Assembly (NCBI GenBank): GCA_027485165.1
Contig: JAIXRN010000017.1
Coordinates: forward strand, 124,001-188,000
DNA: 64,000 bases
DNA from: Rubrivivax sp.
GTDB lineage: Bacteria; Pseudomonadota; Gammaproteobacteria; Burkholderiales; Burkholderiaceae_C
Direction: 5' to 3'
This document shows positions 1 to 9,370 of the stretch, one piece after another. Below the pieces are notes generated by a model that made no database searches, had not been told where the DNA came from, and saw nothing but the letters and a program-made list of their open reading frames with translations. The translations under genes were made by a program, and so were the position numbers. How positions within the stretch are numbered: position 1 is the stretch's first letter; each line of letters begins with the position of its first letter.

Positions 1-10
1 AGCGCAATCG

Positions 11-829
11 ATGCTGGTGCATCCCCAGTTCGACCCGGTGGCCCTGTCATTGGGCCCGGTCCACATCAACTGGTATGGGCTAACGTACCTGGCGGCCTTC
101 GGCCTGTTCCTGTTCCTGGGGGCAAGGCGCGTGCGCCTGCCGCACTTTGCTGCGGCAGGCTGGCAGCGGCGCGACATCGAAGACATGCTGTTCTTCGGCG
201 TGCTGGGCGTGGTGCTGGGCGGGCGTATCGGCTACGCGCTGTTCTATAAGCCGGGCGACTACCTGGCCAACCCGCTGGAGATCTTGATGGTCTGGCGCGG
301 CGGCATGTCCTTTCATGGCGGGCTGCTGGGGGTAATGGTGGCCATGGCGCTGTACGCCCGCAGCCGCGGCCGAACCTTCCTGGAAGTGATGGACGTGGTG
401 GCGCCCTGCGTGCCCACTGGGCTGGCCTCTGGGCGCATCGGCAATTTCATCAACGGCGAGCTCTGGGGGCGCGCCGCCGACCCCACGCTGCCCTGGGCCA
501 TGGCCTTTCCGCAGAGCGGCAGCATGATCGCCCGCCACCCGTCGCCGCTGTACCAGTTCCTGCTGGAAGGCCTGCTGCTGTTCGTGCTGCTGTGGGTGTA
601 CAGCCGCAAGCACCGGCCCACCGGCCAGGTGGCGTTTGCCTTCCTGTTTGGCTACGGCGTGTTTCGCTTCGTGGCCGAGTACTTCCGCGAACCCGACAGC
701 TTCCTGGGCCTGCTGGCGCTGAACATGAGCATGGGCCAGTGGCTGTGCATCCCGATGATCGTCATCGGCGCCGGCGCCTGGTGGTGGTGCGGCCAGCGCG
801 GGCGGATGGCACTAGCATCGCCGGCATGA
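11..829 (+). CDS. lgt: Prolipoprotein diacylglyceryl transferase
   Basis: Inner-membrane enzyme that moves the diacylglyceryl group of phosphatidylglycerol onto the lipobox cysteine of prelipoproteins, the first step of lipoprotein maturation. The 272-residue protein has several hydrophobic segments. It carries the two family landmarks: GGMSFHGG around residues 97-104 (His102, equivalent to the essential His of E. coli Lgt) and the signature [10 protein letters not shown] at 141-150. Length is normal for the family. The start lies only 10 bases inside the window, so a longer upstream start cannot be excluded, but the N-terminus [11 protein letters not shown] is typical. The stop overlaps the dnaQ start (ATGA), so the two are probably translationally coupled. 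Confidence 0.97.
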   Translation: MLVHPQFDPVALSLGPVHINWYGLTYLAAFGLFLFLGARRVRLPHFAAAGWQRRDIEDMLFFGVLGVVLGGRIGYALFYKPGDYLANPLEILMVWRGGMSFHGGLLGVMVAMALYARSRGRTFLEVMDVVAPCVPTGLASGRIGNFINGELWGRAADPTLPWAMAFPQSGSMIARHPSPLYQFLLEGLLLFVLLWVYSRKHRPTGQVAFAFLFGYGVFRFVAEYFREPDSFLGLLALNMSMGQWLCIPMIVIGAGAWWWCGQRGRMALASPA

Positions 830-1551
830 GACAGATTTTCCTGGACACCGAAACCACGGGCCTGTACGCCGACCAGGGCGACAGGGTGATCGAGATCGGC
901 TGCATCGAGATGGTCGACCGGCGCTACACCGAAGGCGCCGACGGCCAGGGCGGCCGCTTCCATCACTACGTCAATCCGCAGCGCAGCAGCCACCCCGACG
1001 CGCTGCGGGTACACGGCATCACCGACGAATTCCTGGCCGACAAGCCGCTTTTTGCTGACATCGCGGCCGACCTGCTGGCCTTCGTTCAGGGCGCCGAGCT
1101 CATCATCCACAACGCCGCCTTCGACCTGGGCTTCCTGGACGCTGAGCTCGCCCGCTTGGGCCTGCCCCCGCTGCGCCAGCATGTGGCCCGTGTCACCGAC
1201 AGCCTGCTGATGGCGCGCGAGATGTTCCCAGGCAAGAGCAATTCGCTCGACGCACTGTGCAAGCGCCTGGAAGTGGACAACTCCGGCCGCGACCTGCACG
1301 GCGCCCTGCTGGACGCCGGGCTGCTGGCCGAGGTCTACATCCGCCTGACGCGTGGGCAGGACGCGCTGGTGGTGGAAAGCCACGACGAGGCCGGCGTGCG
1401 GCTGGACCTGCCCAGCGTGGACCTGTCGCGCTTCCAGCTGCCGGTGCTGGCGCCCGCAGCGGAAGAACTGACGGCGCACGACCGCCTGTTGGCCGACCTG
1501 GACAAAGCCTGTGGCGGCAAGGCGGTATGGCGCCCGCAGGCCGTGGCATAA
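826..1551 (+). CDS. dnaQ: DNA polymerase III epsilon subunit (3'-5' proofreading exonuclease)
   Basis: Proofreading exonuclease of the replicative polymerase. The 241-residue protein shows all three DEDDh exonuclease motifs: DTETTG with Asp7/Glu9, HNAAFD with Asp100, and the HGALLDA motif with His158/Asp163. Length matches proteobacterial DnaQ. The start is the ATG at 826, which overlaps the lgt stop by four bases. A longer open frame runs back into lgt, but it encodes only the lgt shadow and lacks homology. Coupling of dnaQ to lgt rather than to rnhA is a local arrangement. tRNA-Val follows directly. Confidence 0.97.
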   Translation: MRQIFLDTETTGLYADQGDRVIEIGCIEMVDRRYTEGADGQGGRFHHYVNPQRSSHPDALRVHGITDEFLADKPLFADIAADLLAFVQGAELIIHNAAFDLGFLDAELARLGLPPLRQHVARVTDSLLMAREMFPGKSNSLDALCKRLEVDNSGRDLHGALLDAGLLAEVYIRLTRGQDALVVESHDEAGVRLDLPSVDLSRFQLPVLAPAAEELTAHDRLLADLDKACGGKAVWRPQAVA

Positions 1552-1617
1552 TTTAGGGCTTGCCGGAACACAGGCACGCAATTTCCAGCAGAAAGCTGGC
1601 AGCTGCGACAGGTTTCC

Positions 1618-1692
1618 GGGCGGTTAGCTCAGCGGTAGAGCACTGCCTTCACACGGCAGGGGTCGCAGGTTCAAACCCTGCACCGCCCACCA
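1618..1692 (+). tRNA. tRNA-Val (anticodon CAC)
   Basis: Full cloverleaf. The 7-bp acceptor stem GGGCGGT/ACCGCCC is followed by discriminator A and an encoded CCA at 1690-1692. The D-arm is TAGCTCAGCGGTAGAGC. The anticodon stem CTGCC/GGCAG encloses loop TTCACAC, giving anticodon CAC at 1650-1652, which reads GTG. The T-arm contains GGTTCAAACC. The length of 75 nt is normal. Confidence 0.97.
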
Positions 1693-1718
1693 AGGTTTCT
1701 TCATGAGACACACGAGAC

Positions 1719-1743
1719 ACGCCACCTTCGGGTGGCGTTTTCG
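1719..1743 (+). terminator. Rho-independent terminator after tRNA-Val
   Basis: An 8-bp stem ACGCCACC/GGTGGCGT with a TTCG tetraloop is followed by a T-rich tract (TTTTCGTTT). It sits 27 bases past the tRNA CCA end, so it most likely ends the tRNA-Val transcript and perhaps lgt-dnaQ read-through. Confidence 0.85.
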
Positions 1744-1862
1744 TTTCCGGTGACGAAAGCTCGCCGTTGGACACGCGATGGACCTCCGCATCCAGACCGC
1801 CCATATGCTGGGCCTAGCCAGCGCCGCGCGTGTCAGATTCAGCCACTGCAGCCATGCGCCCG

Positions 1863-3062
1863 TCAGCGCACAACGATGACCTGCAGGGCCAGACGCAGGC
1901 CGGCTTCGTAGAGACTGTCCAGTGCCAATGTGGCGCCGCGTGCAGTCGCTGGCGATGAATCCGTCGATGTCGACAGCGTGCCTTTATCCCCTGCAGTGCC
2001 CAGCAGCGCCACTCGCCCAGGCGACGGCGCGATGGCCAACCCTGCCAGCCGGCCCTGCCCATCGAAGACCGGGCCGCCACGGGGGCCGGCTGGCCAGTCC
2101 ATGCTCAGTTGCCTGGGGCCTTCGTCGCGTGGCAAATGACCGAAGAAGCCCTGGCGCAGAACCGGCCAGGCGGGTGCATCGGCATCACCCGGCGCAGCGG
2201 CGTATTCCACGGTGCTGGCAGGGCTGCCGGCAAAAGGCAAACGCGCGGTGGCCGTTCTGGGTGGCGCGCCGGAAGGCAACGGCAAAGGCTGCGCCAAGCA
2301 CAGCTGCCTCGTGGGCGAATCTGCTGCAGCCGGTAGCAGCAAGGCTTGCGTTGTCTGCCCCAAGCCGTTGCGCAGCCAGATGCGTGTCGCTCCCTTCAGT
2401 GTGGCCGCTGGCACCAGGGCAGATGCGGACAGCGCTGCGCCATCAACTTCGGCGGTCAACCAGGCCGTGCCTGCAAAGACGGCATCGGACGATGCCGCGT
2501 CGCCGTAGGCGTATGGCGCTGCTCGCAAGGGCGTTGACATCATTGCCGCAGCCGGTGCTGGTTGGGCGGACTTCATCAAGGCCTGTGCCGCCATCAGGCT
2601 GGGGTCGCCGGGGTGCCGCTGCAAGCCTTCCTGCACGTAGCGTTGCGCCGCCTGGGTCTGGCCTCCGATGTGCAGCAGCCAGACGTACAGCGCGGTACCT
2701 GCCGGCGCGCGCGGGTGGGCGCCAGCGGCATGCGAAGCGAAGCTCAGCGCCTGGCGATACTGACCTGCCTGCATGTGTGTGCGCACGATGCCCAGCTCGA
2801 CATCCTGCGAATGCACCATGCCCGCTGCACGCTCGAAGGCTTGGCCTGCCGAATCGACATCGCCGATCGCCAATGCCCGCTCTGCAGACTCGATCAGCCG
2901 CAAGCGTTCGGCCATGTCTGCGGTTGCGTCCAGGCCGGTGCCCCCGAGCAGACGCCGTTGGGCTTCCAAGCTCCAGCTGGGCTGCTGTGCGCTGGCGCCC
3001 GACGCACCTGGCAGGAACAGGCACGCGACCCACTGGGCCGCTCGCCTTCGGCCGGGTTGCAT
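1863..3062 (-). CDS. Secreted TPR protein with a degenerate trypsin-like domain
   Basis: Function unknown. From the chosen ATG at 3062 (399 aa) an N-terminal hydrophobic segment ending near ASAQ looks like a signal peptide; a GTG at 3098 would add 12 residues. Residues ~30-170 are alanine-rich helical repeats with TPR-like spacing. The C-terminal ~200 residues resemble the outline of a trypsin-like fold and end in PAGPRGGPVFDGQGRLAGLAI-like sequence. At that place active proteases have GxSGGP. Here the nucleophilic serine is replaced by arginine and no catalytic His/Asp motif is visible, so it is probably a pseudo-protease or binding module. It lies 52 bases downstream of the 5'-nucleotidase gene on the same strand and may be co-transcribed. 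Confidence 0.75.
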   Translation of the reverse strand: MQPGRRRAAQWVACLFLPGASGASAQQPSWSLEAQRRLLGGTGLDATADMAERLRLIESAERALAIGDVDSAGQAFERAAGMVHSQDVELGIVRTHMQAGQYRQALSFASHAAGAHPRAPAGTALYVWLLHIGGQTQAAQRYVQEGLQRHPGDPSLMAAQALMKSAQPAPAAAMMSTPLRAAPYAYGDAASSDAVFAGTAWLTAEVDGAALSASALVPAATLKGATRIWLRNGLGQTTQALLLPAAADSPTRQLCLAQPLPLPSGAPPRTATARLPFAGSPASTVEYAAAPGDADAPAWPVLRQGFFGHLPRDEGPRQLSMDWPAGPRGGPVFDGQGRLAGLAIAPSPGRVALLGTAGDKGTLSTSTDSSPATARGATLALDSLYEAGLRLALQVIVVR

Positions 3063-3114
3063 TGGCCCCGGTGTACGCACGCCTCTGCGCGTGTTCACCC
3101 GTGCGCGCCGGCCA

Positions 3115-5043
3115 TCACTGACGCGTGATCCGCGGCTTGCCCAGTACCGCGCCGGCCGGGTTGTACGGTGCCGCAGGTGCCTTGAAGGCGACCAGGTAGG
3201 CCACCAGCGCGTCGATATCCTGCGCGCCTCCCAGCTGGTTCTGCCCGCCCACGAACACGCCGAAGCCGTCGCCGCCTGTAGCCATGAAGTTGTTGACGGT
3301 CACTCGCCAGGTTCTGGTGGGGTTCTGCACCTGACCATTGATGACCAGCTGCTCGGTCGGCCCGCTGACGACCGGAAGGGCCGGGTTGCTGATCAAATCG
3401 GTGGGCGTGAAGCTGACATTCACGATGCGGGTGCCGCAAGTGCCGGCAGCGTTCCAGGTGTATTTGAAGCCATTGCTCACCTGCATGATGCGGTTGTTCG
3501 TAAGCGTCGTGTTGCAGCTGGCGAACTGCTGTTCCAGCACGTCCTTGATCTGCTGCGTCGTCAGCGTCATCGTGACGAGGCTGTTGCCGAAGGGCTGAAC
3601 GGTGAACGCATTCGCATAGGTGACGTCATAGGGGTAGACCGCGGGCTGCGCCGGGCTCACGAAGCCCGGGTTGCGCACACCACCGGCGTTCATGAACGCG
3701 ATCTGCGCGCCGCCCAGCGGGCTGGGCTGGGTGGCCTGCAGCTGCGCGTCGGCGATCAAGTCACCAGCTTCCATCTCGCCGGCCGCGTTCGCCGTGTTGG
3801 GCAGCGGTGCGGTGATCGTGGCCAGCACCGCATTGGCCAGCGGCGCACTCGCCGCCTTGTAGGCCAGCACGGTGTTGCGCGTGGCCGGGTTCGCGGCGAT
3901 GTAGGCATTGATGGCCGCGATGGCCGGGTCTCCCGGGCTGACGGGATTATTTTGGGCCACCAGCACGTTGCGGGGGCTGACAGACACGACGTCGCGCGTG
4001 TCGCTGTCGATGCTCAGATCGACCTCGGTCAGCAGGCGGCCAAAGGCGCTGCTGCTGGTCACGGGGATGAGCCGGCCGCTGCTGTTGGGCAGACCCGTCG
4101 GCGCCGGCTGGCCGGCAGCATTCACGGAATTCACCGAGCAGTTGTAGGCCGCATGCGTGTGACCGCTGATGACCAGGTCGACGGCGTCGTCCAGCCGAGC
4201 CACGATGGGCGCGAGGTCGCTGCCAGCCAGGTTGCCCACGCACCCGTTGATGTCACCGTTGTTGCCGCTACCCTGGAAGCCACCTTGGTGCAACAGCACG
4301 ATGATGCTCTCGATGCCAGCGCGGCGCAGCCGCGGCACCAGCGCGTTCACGGTCTGCGCTTCGTCCAGGAAGTTCAAGCCCGCCACGCCGGTCGGGGTGA
4401 CGATGCCGGGCGTACCGCGCAGCGTCATGCCGATGAAAGCCACACTGACTTTTGAACGCGCACCTGGCACGGGAAAGCTCTTTACGCCGTACGGGGCCAG
4501 CAGGGTTCGCCCGGTGGCAGTCTCGATGACGTTGGCTGACAACCATTTGTACTTTGCGCCGTCGAAGCTGCCAGGTGCCGACGAGCCGAAGCCACGGCAG
4601 CTGTTGGGGTCGGTCACGCCATTGGTGAGCTTGCAGCCGCCGTTCTGCAGACGGTTGAGCTCGTCCTTGCCCTTGTCGAATTCATGATTGCCCACAGCGA
4701 TGAAGTCGACGCCAATCTGGTTCAGCGTTTCAACCGCGGGCTCGTCGAAGAACAATGCCGACACCAGCGGCGACGCGCCGATGAAGTCACCCGCGCCCAC
4801 GACCACGGTGTTTGGGTTTGCTGCACGCATGCGGGCCACGTAGGCACCAACGTAGTCTGCCCCGCCGACGAGTGGGCGGCTGGCGACCGGCACACCCAGG
4901 TTGGCACCGAAGGTGCCGGGCGATTCCAGTGTGCCGTGGTAGTCGTTGAAACCGACGATCTTGACGTTGACGGTCGCGGCTTGGGCGGTCGGGGCCAGCA
5001 CGCTGAGCGTGGCAGCCAGGGCCAGGGTCGTGAACTTGAACAT
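3115..5043 (-). CDS. Secreted 5'-nucleotidase / metallophosphatase (UshA-like)
   Basis: Periplasmic or exported enzyme expected to release phosphate and nucleosides from nucleotides or related phosphoesters. The protein has 642 residues. A signal peptide ends near APTAQAA. The N-terminal calcineurin-like domain carries the metal-binding motifs FNDYHG, GAGDFIGA, GNHEFDKG, a histidine in LLHQGG and SGHTH. The C-terminal 5_nucleotid_C domain includes NAGGVR and the FGNSLV region. No lipobox or LPXTG is visible. The start has a good Shine-Dalgarno (AGGAGCTCGTCCC). It is 32 bases downstream of a PEP-CTERM gene, so an operon is likely. Exact substrate cannot be read from sequence. Confidence 0.93.
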   Translation of the reverse strand: MFKFTTLALAATLSVLAPTAQAATVNVKIVGFNDYHGTLESPGTFGANLGVPVASRPLVGGADYVGAYVARMRAANPNTVVVGAGDFIGASPLVSALFFDEPAVETLNQIGVDFIAVGNHEFDKGKDELNRLQNGGCKLTNGVTDPNSCRGFGSSAPGSFDGAKYKWLSANVIETATGRTLLAPYGVKSFPVPGARSKVSVAFIGMTLRGTPGIVTPTGVAGLNFLDEAQTVNALVPRLRRAGIESIIVLLHQGGFQGSGNNGDINGCVGNLAGSDLAPIVARLDDAVDLVISGHTHAAYNCSVNSVNAAGQPAPTGLPNSSGRLIPVTSSSAFGRLLTEVDLSIDSDTRDVVSVSPRNVLVAQNNPVSPGDPAIAAINAYIAANPATRNTVLAYKAASAPLANAVLATITAPLPNTANAAGEMEAGDLIADAQLQATQPSPLGGAQIAFMNAGGVRNPGFVSPAQPAVYPYDVTYANAFTVQPFGNSLVTMTLTTQQIKDVLEQQFASCNTTLTNNRIMQVSNGFKYTWNAAGTCGTRIVNVSFTPTDLISNPALPVVSGPTEQLVINGQVQNPTRTWRVTVNNFMATGGDGFGVFVGGQNQLGGAQDIDALVAYLVAFKAPAAPYNPAGAVLGKPRITRQ

Positions 5044-5075
5044 GGGACGAGCTCCTGTGTTGGGGGCAGGCTGAT

Positions 5076-5639
5076 TCAGGCGCGGCGACGCTGAGCCCAG
5101 GAGGCCAGTGCCGACAGACCCAGCAGCCAGAGTGCCGTGCTGCTGGCCTCCGGCACGGGGCTGACGTCCAGACGCAGACCACCCTGGGTGATGTTGAAGC
5201 CGTCAGGGTTGGGCAGCATCGCACCGGTGATCGTGTAGCTTCCGGCAGGCAGGGTGTAGAGCCCACGGCTAAAAGCCGGGTTGGCCAGGGCCGCGGCGTA
5301 GTTGTAGCCAACGTTTGCCGTGCTGGTGCCGGTCAGCGTGGTGGTGCCGAGCGAGGCGCCGTTGGCCGTCACGCTGAAGCGGTCGCCTGCCGTTACGGCG
5401 TCGACCACGGTGAGCACGCCAAAGCTGCCAGCGCCGATGGTGAAGCTGAAGGACAGCAGGCTGTTGTCGTTGTAGTCGATCCAGGCCAGCGGTGACGTGG
5501 GGGGGCCCAACAGGTCATCGACGTTGAAGTCGTACCAGTCGCCCGGGGCTAGCGCCACCACAGTGGCTTGCGATGCGCTAGCGCCAAAAATGCCGGCCAG
5601 GGCAATGACGACTGCGGCGCACGGGTGGGTTGGACGCAT
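5076..5639 (-). CDS. PEP-CTERM sorting-domain protein
   Basis: Exported protein of 187 residues and unknown role. An N-terminal signal peptide (IALAGIFGASASQA) is followed by a beta-rich region high in Thr/Ser/Gly. The C-terminus has the tripartite sorting signal VPEASSTALWLLGLSAL plus a basic RRR tail. PEP-CTERM proteins are processed by exosortase and usually linked to exopolysaccharide or biofilm formation; no exosortase gene is in the window. It is the first gene of a probable operon with the 5'-nucleotidase. AGGAGAACAGC precedes the ATG. Confidence 0.87.
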   Translation of the reverse strand: MRPTHPCAAVVIALAGIFGASASQATVVALAPGDWYDFNVDDLLGPPTSPLAWIDYNDNSLLSFSFTIGAGSFGVLTVVDAVTAGDRFSVTANGASLGTTTLTGTSTANVGYNYAAALANPAFSRGLYTLPAGSYTITGAMLPNPDGFNITQGGLRLDVSPVPEASSTALWLLGLSALASWAQRRRA

Positions 5640-5942
5640 GCTGTTCTCCTGCGGGATGCTTGTGGACGGGATTCAGAAGGCAGCATTCGCCCCCGAGTCG
5701 CGACGGTGTCATGTCATGGTGACGGGGCCATGAAGCCAGCGAAGGCAATCCATCCCAACGGCCTATGGGGCCAGCCCAAGCGCAAGGCTGTGCGTCCGGT
5801 GCGTCAGGCGCGTTCGTTGATGTCACCGAGGTCGCAACAGGTGAGCGTTTGTTCCTGGGATCACCGGGCTGCTGAACCCCGAGCCCTCACGGTCGGCGCA
5901 GCAGTTACTTCACTTGAGGCAACGAACACGGATCGCTGCCGA
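5640..5942. other. Intergenic region upstream of the PEP-CTERM / nucleotidase operon
   Basis: About 300 bases between the PEP-CTERM start and the end of the next minus-strand gene. It should hold the promoter of the minus-strand operon, but I see no convincing sigma-70 hexamers, hairpin or repeat. Short ORFs here lack a start signal and coherent composition. Confidence 0.4.
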
Positions 5943-6446
5943 TCAGCCATCGGCGCCCTGCTGCCAGGTGACCCTGCGGCTGAACCTGGAATGCGGCCAG
6001 CGCCACACAACAAGGCCTGCGATGGGCCAGTAGATCGCGTGAAAGACCCAGCCACCGTAGAGGGCTTGCCAGATCTGGCGGGATGCGCTGTTGCCGAACA
6101 CAAGCCTGGAGTCCTGTTCGATTCGTGTCACGACGCCCCGGGTCGGGGCGAGGTTCAACAGACCTGCAATCGACGGTACCCAGATGTAGGAGAGCTGGCT
6201 TTCGACCGGCTTGACCGCTGCTTCAGGGCAGGCGTGCGGCACGCCCACGAAGTCGGCTTTGCAAGACAAGCGAACACTGCCCACAGCCCAGACGGACGCG
6301 CAGGTGAGAAAGCAGACTTCTTGTCGTTGGAGCAAGCCAGAGACTTGGATGGGCTTGGGTCTCAGTGCGGGCACTGCAAGCCATGCCGAGATCATCAAGG
6401 GCGGCAGCGACACCGCTACGATGCTGGGCCAGATGCGCGCTGCCAT
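5943..6446 (-). CDS. Hypothetical membrane protein
   Basis: Not recognised. Using the ATG at 6446 gives 167 residues. A strongly hydrophobic segment lies near residues 6-27 and a second near residues 138-152, separated by a ~110-residue region with four cysteines. It is therefore probably an inner-membrane protein with a periplasmic loop. The frame is open further upstream to 6563, but the extra residues look non-coding, and neither start has a clear ribosome binding site. Base composition is less GC-biased than its neighbours, which could mean acquired DNA. Confidence 0.55.
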   Translation of the reverse strand: MAARIWPSIVAVSLPPLMISAWLAVPALRPKPIQVSGLLQRQEVCFLTCASVWAVGSVRLSCKADFVGVPHACPEAAVKPVESQLSYIWVPSIAGLLNLAPTRGVVTRIEQDSRLVFGNSASRQIWQALYGGWVFHAIYWPIAGLVVWRWPHSRFSRRVTWQQGADG

Positions 6447-6898
6447 GGTTCGAGGGTGGTGAGAGGATGGTGCGTTGATGTATTGCGCAGGCACTGGATT
6501 TGCAAATGACAGCATCGCGACGCCGTCGCGGCTTGTCAATGTGCCCACCGCGGTGGGTGGCACACCTGGTGCCGCAGCTTTACAACATCGGCGAGGTCGT
6601 GCGCTGCCAGTTGGACGACGCCGTGGCGGCTCTTGGGGAGCCCGGCGAGGCCGTCATCTGCAGCCTGGAAGGTGCGACCGCTGCCTGGGTTCAGGTGACA
6701 GACACGCTCGACGGCCATGCCAGCCCGGGCCCTTTGCGGTTCACGGGCGGCAGGTCGGGGTCGGGTTTGTGGTGAATTCCAGGGTGTCGGCGCCCGTGGT
6801 GACCGGCAGGGATGGCAAGGGAGTGTGCAGCGCAGCGCCTGTGCCATGGCGCCCCACACGCAGACCTGTCACCAAAGCATGCGACGATCCTCGCCCAG
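6447..6898. other. Region without a confident gene
   Basis: About 450 bases between the hypothetical membrane protein and the ExoD-like gene. Open frames exist on both strands (for example + 6500-6775 and - 6536-6859). Neither has a ribosome binding site, a recognisable domain or a clear codon-position bias. The region may hold promoters for the two flanking divergent genes or a decayed gene. Confidence 0.4.
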
Positions 6899-7510
6899 AT
6901 GACACAGGTCTTACATCAGCGCCTTGAGCACTACGCCGATGGGCTAGACGGTCAGCCCGTCACCCTGGGGACGCTGGCGCAAGCGCACGGACCTGCGCTG
7001 CCAGGCTCGCTGCTGGTGCTGGTATCTGCGCCCTGCGCGCTGCCGATCCCAGGCATCGGCAACGTTCTGGGCGTCACCATGATAGTCATGGCCCTTGCAA
7101 TGTGGTGTGGCCGAGACTGGGCGGTTTTGCCCGCACGGGTGGCACGTCTTGAAATTTCTGCACGCGCGGCCCAAAGGGTGTTGCGGCTGTTGGCCCGCAT
7201 CTATCGGCTGGCTGGGCGCTGGGCGCGCGAACGCCTGTGCCATCTGACCGTGCTTCCGCGCCGCACCTGGGTGGCGCCAAAGGTAGCGCTGATGGGTGTG
7301 GTCATCTTCTTGCCCTTGCCTTTTGGCAACGTGTTGCCCGCGTTGGCGGTCGTGGTGCTGGGCGTCGGCATCGTGTTTCGCGATGGCTTGGCCGTGTTGT
7401 CCGCAGCGGGCCTGGCAATGGCTTCTGTTGCCTACGCCACGGCAGTGGCTGCAGGTGCGTGGGCCTGGATCGTCGAACCACTGGTCAGCTGGAGCCGCCT
7501 GGCGGCGTAG
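6899..7510 (+). CDS. ExoD-family exopolysaccharide synthesis protein
   Basis: Integral membrane protein of 203 residues from the ATG at 6899. It resembles the ExoD family: a hydrophilic N-terminus (LHQRLEHYADGLDGQPVTLG) is followed by two hydrophobic halves. These carry the repeated pattern LPIPGIGNVLGVTMI and LPLPFGNVLPALAVV, which is typical of the family. ExoD influences exopolysaccharide production in rhizobia; the biochemical role is not established. The frame is open upstream to 6812, but those residues are not conserved-looking. Confidence 0.82.
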   Translation: MTQVLHQRLEHYADGLDGQPVTLGTLAQAHGPALPGSLLVLVSAPCALPIPGIGNVLGVTMIVMALAMWCGRDWAVLPARVARLEISARAAQRVLRLLARIYRLAGRWARERLCHLTVLPRRTWVAPKVALMGVVIFLPLPFGNVLPALAVVVLGVGIVFRDGLAVLSAAGLAMASVAYATAVAAGAWAWIVEPLVSWSRLAA

Positions 7511-7649
7511 CGTCGTCGTTGCGCCGGGCGCCAGAGGGCAGCGCGGCCCGTGTTGCGCGGGTGGCCGGGCTGGCGCGCCGGCGGCAGGACTAACATGCGA
7601 GGCTGCGTAAGGACCCCAAAAGCTGGCAGCAGCCGGTTCAGGAGGCAGC

Positions 7650-8432
7650 ATGAGCTTGACCGAGAGCTTTCGCGACAAGGTCTTCGTCGTGGCCGACGCG
7701 GACGCGCGCATCCGGCGCGCAGACGACCTGATGGCCTTCCAGCCCGCCCCAGGCGGTGGCGTTCGCCGCATCCCGCAGGGCGCGCGCATCAGCATCTCCG
7801 AAGTGCGCCGGGTCGAAGCCGGCAGTCGCGCCATCATCGTGTTCGGCCGCGCCCATGCCGCCGACGGCGGCCCGGAATTCGGCTGGACGTCCACCCGCAA
7901 CCTGGAACGCAAGTTCATGAACGAGACCCTGGGCATCACCCCGCCTGCACCCGGGGCCGGGCGGTTCGGGCCGAACGCGGCCTGGGCCGATGGCGTGTTC
8001 CTGGGCCAGGTGGATTTGGTGGAGATCGTCGACGCCAAGCTCGAGATCGAACGCCTGGCCTTGAAGACCATCGCGCCGTACGCTGCGCTGGTGGCCGCCG
8101 CTGCTGCTGACGGGGTGGACATCACGCTCAACAGCGGGTTCCGGTCCTACCCTGAGCAAAAGCATCTGCATGACGGCTTCACGCGCGGGCTGCCGGGCTT
8201 CAACACCGCGGCCAAGCCGGGCTTTTCCAAACACCAGAACGGCATTGCCTTCGACATTGCCGTGGCCGGTGGCGACGGCAACCCCACCTACGAATGGCTG
8301 AAGCGCCAGGCCACGCGTTTCGGCTTCGTGCGCACGGTCAGCGGCGAACCCTGGCACTGGGAATTCGACGAACCGCGCGCACAGGCCGCCCGCGCAAGCG
8401 GCAGCTTCAAGACGCCCAACGTCAGGGCCTGA
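7650..8432 (+). CDS. M15-family D-alanyl-D-alanine carboxypeptidase-like peptidase
   Basis: Probable zinc peptidase acting on peptidoglycan stems. The 260-residue protein has an N-terminal ~90 residues that look like a small beta-barrel (SH3-like) module. It is followed by the VanY/M15 domain: SGFRSYPEQ near 162-170, then SKHQNGIAFDI with zinc ligands His195 and Asp202, and EPWHWEF with His236. No signal peptide is visible, so either it works after lysis or export is unconventional; a phage-endolysin-like origin is possible. A strong ribosome binding site (AGGAGGCAGC) precedes the ATG. Confidence 0.87.
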   Translation: MSLTESFRDKVFVVADADARIRRADDLMAFQPAPGGGVRRIPQGARISISEVRRVEAGSRAIIVFGRAHAADGGPEFGWTSTRNLERKFMNETLGITPPAPGAGRFGPNAAWADGVFLGQVDLVEIVDAKLEIERLALKTIAPYAALVAAAAADGVDITLNSGFRSYPEQKHLHDGFTRGLPGFNTAAKPGFSKHQNGIAFDIAVAGGDGNPTYEWLKRQATRFGFVRTVSGEPWHWEFDEPRAQAARASGSFKTPNVRA

Positions 8433-8458
8433 TCGCGGCGTTTCGGGCCAGCACCCCG

Positions 8459-9370
8459 TCAGATGGCGGTGTCGGGCAGGGCGGACGAAGGTGCCGCTGG
8501 CGGGGTCAAGGCCTGCGGTGCGCCAGGTGGCAAGGTGTCGGCGATGAAAGGCGGGCTTTCATCCTTCAGGTCCACACCCGTCAGCTGCCGCTGGCGGGCT
8601 GCTTGCAGCAGCAGGGCCAGCCGGGCGGCGGCCTGGCTGCAGGGCAGGCCTTCGGGGCGCACGTTGGAAATGCAGTTGCGTTCAGCGTCGCGGCGGCCCA
8701 CGCACGGGGCCCAGGTCAGGTAGATGCCCAGGCTGTCGGGCGAGCTCAGCCCCGGGCGTTCGCCGATCAGCATCACCACCAGCTGGGCCCCCAGCAGCTG
8801 GCCGATTTCGTCACCCACGGCCACGCGCGCCTGTTCGACCACTGCCACGGGTGCCAGGGCCCAGCCCGGGCCCAGCTGCGGCAGCAGGGCCGCCAGAAAG
8901 GGCAGGGCATGGCGTTGCACCGCCAGCGACGACAGGCCGTCGGCCAGCACCAGGGCCAGGGTGCAGGCGGGCGGCGTGGGCATCGACGGCGCACCCGCGT
9001 GTGATGTCGGCATCGGGGCCGGCCGTGCTGTCTGGGCCTCGGCCCAGGCCTGCAACCGGGTGCGCGACCCACTGGCCAGCTGCCGGCCCAGGTCTGGTCG
9101 CTGCAGATAGGTGCGCCTGTCGCTGGCGGCGCTGTGCAGGGGCAGGGCCTGCAGACCCAGGCCAGGCAATTCTGCGCACAGGGCGGCCACGTCCAGCGGG
9201 CGGTGTACGGCGTCGCGCGCCTGGGCGTGGGCCAGCTGGAAAGCCAGCTGTGCCGCGGTGGGCAGGCTGCTGCCAGCGCGCCCCAGGCCGATGCGCGCCG
9301 GGGTGTGCCGGCGCAGGCTGCGCCAGGGGTTGGCGTCGACCGGCGCGGGCGGATCGTCAGGCCCGTTCAT
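8459..9370 (-). CDS. eutC: Ethanolamine ammonia-lyase small subunit
   Basis: Small subunit of the adenosylcobalamin-dependent enzyme that turns ethanolamine into acetaldehyde and ammonia. The 303-residue protein contains the family stretches [36 protein letters not shown] and the C-terminal [17 protein letters not shown] motif. An alanine/proline-rich N-terminal segment and linker are longer than in E. coli EutC. The start overlaps the eutB stop (ATGA), so the subunits are made in a coupled way. No microcompartment shell gene is present, so this is the free-enzyme type of ethanolamine use. Confidence 0.95.
   Translation of the reverse strand: MNGPDDPPAPVDANPWRSLRRHTPARIGLGRAGSSLPTAAQLAFQLAHAQARDAVHRPLDVAALCAELPGLGLQALPLHSAASDRRTYLQRPDLGRQLASGSRTRLQAWAEAQTARPAPMPTSHAGAPSMPTPPACTLALVLADGLSSLAVQRHALPFLAALLPQLGPGWALAPVAVVEQARVAVGDEIGQLLGAQLVVMLIGERPGLSSPDSLGIYLTWAPCVGRRDAERNCISNVRPEGLPCSQAAARLALLLQAARQRQLTGVDLKDESPPFIADTLPPGAPQALTPPAAPSSALPDTAI

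Noticed and set aside
6500..6775. Possible 91-residue protein upstream of the ExoD-like gene
   Set aside because: No ribosome binding site, no domain, and an equally open frame on the other strand; too weak to call.
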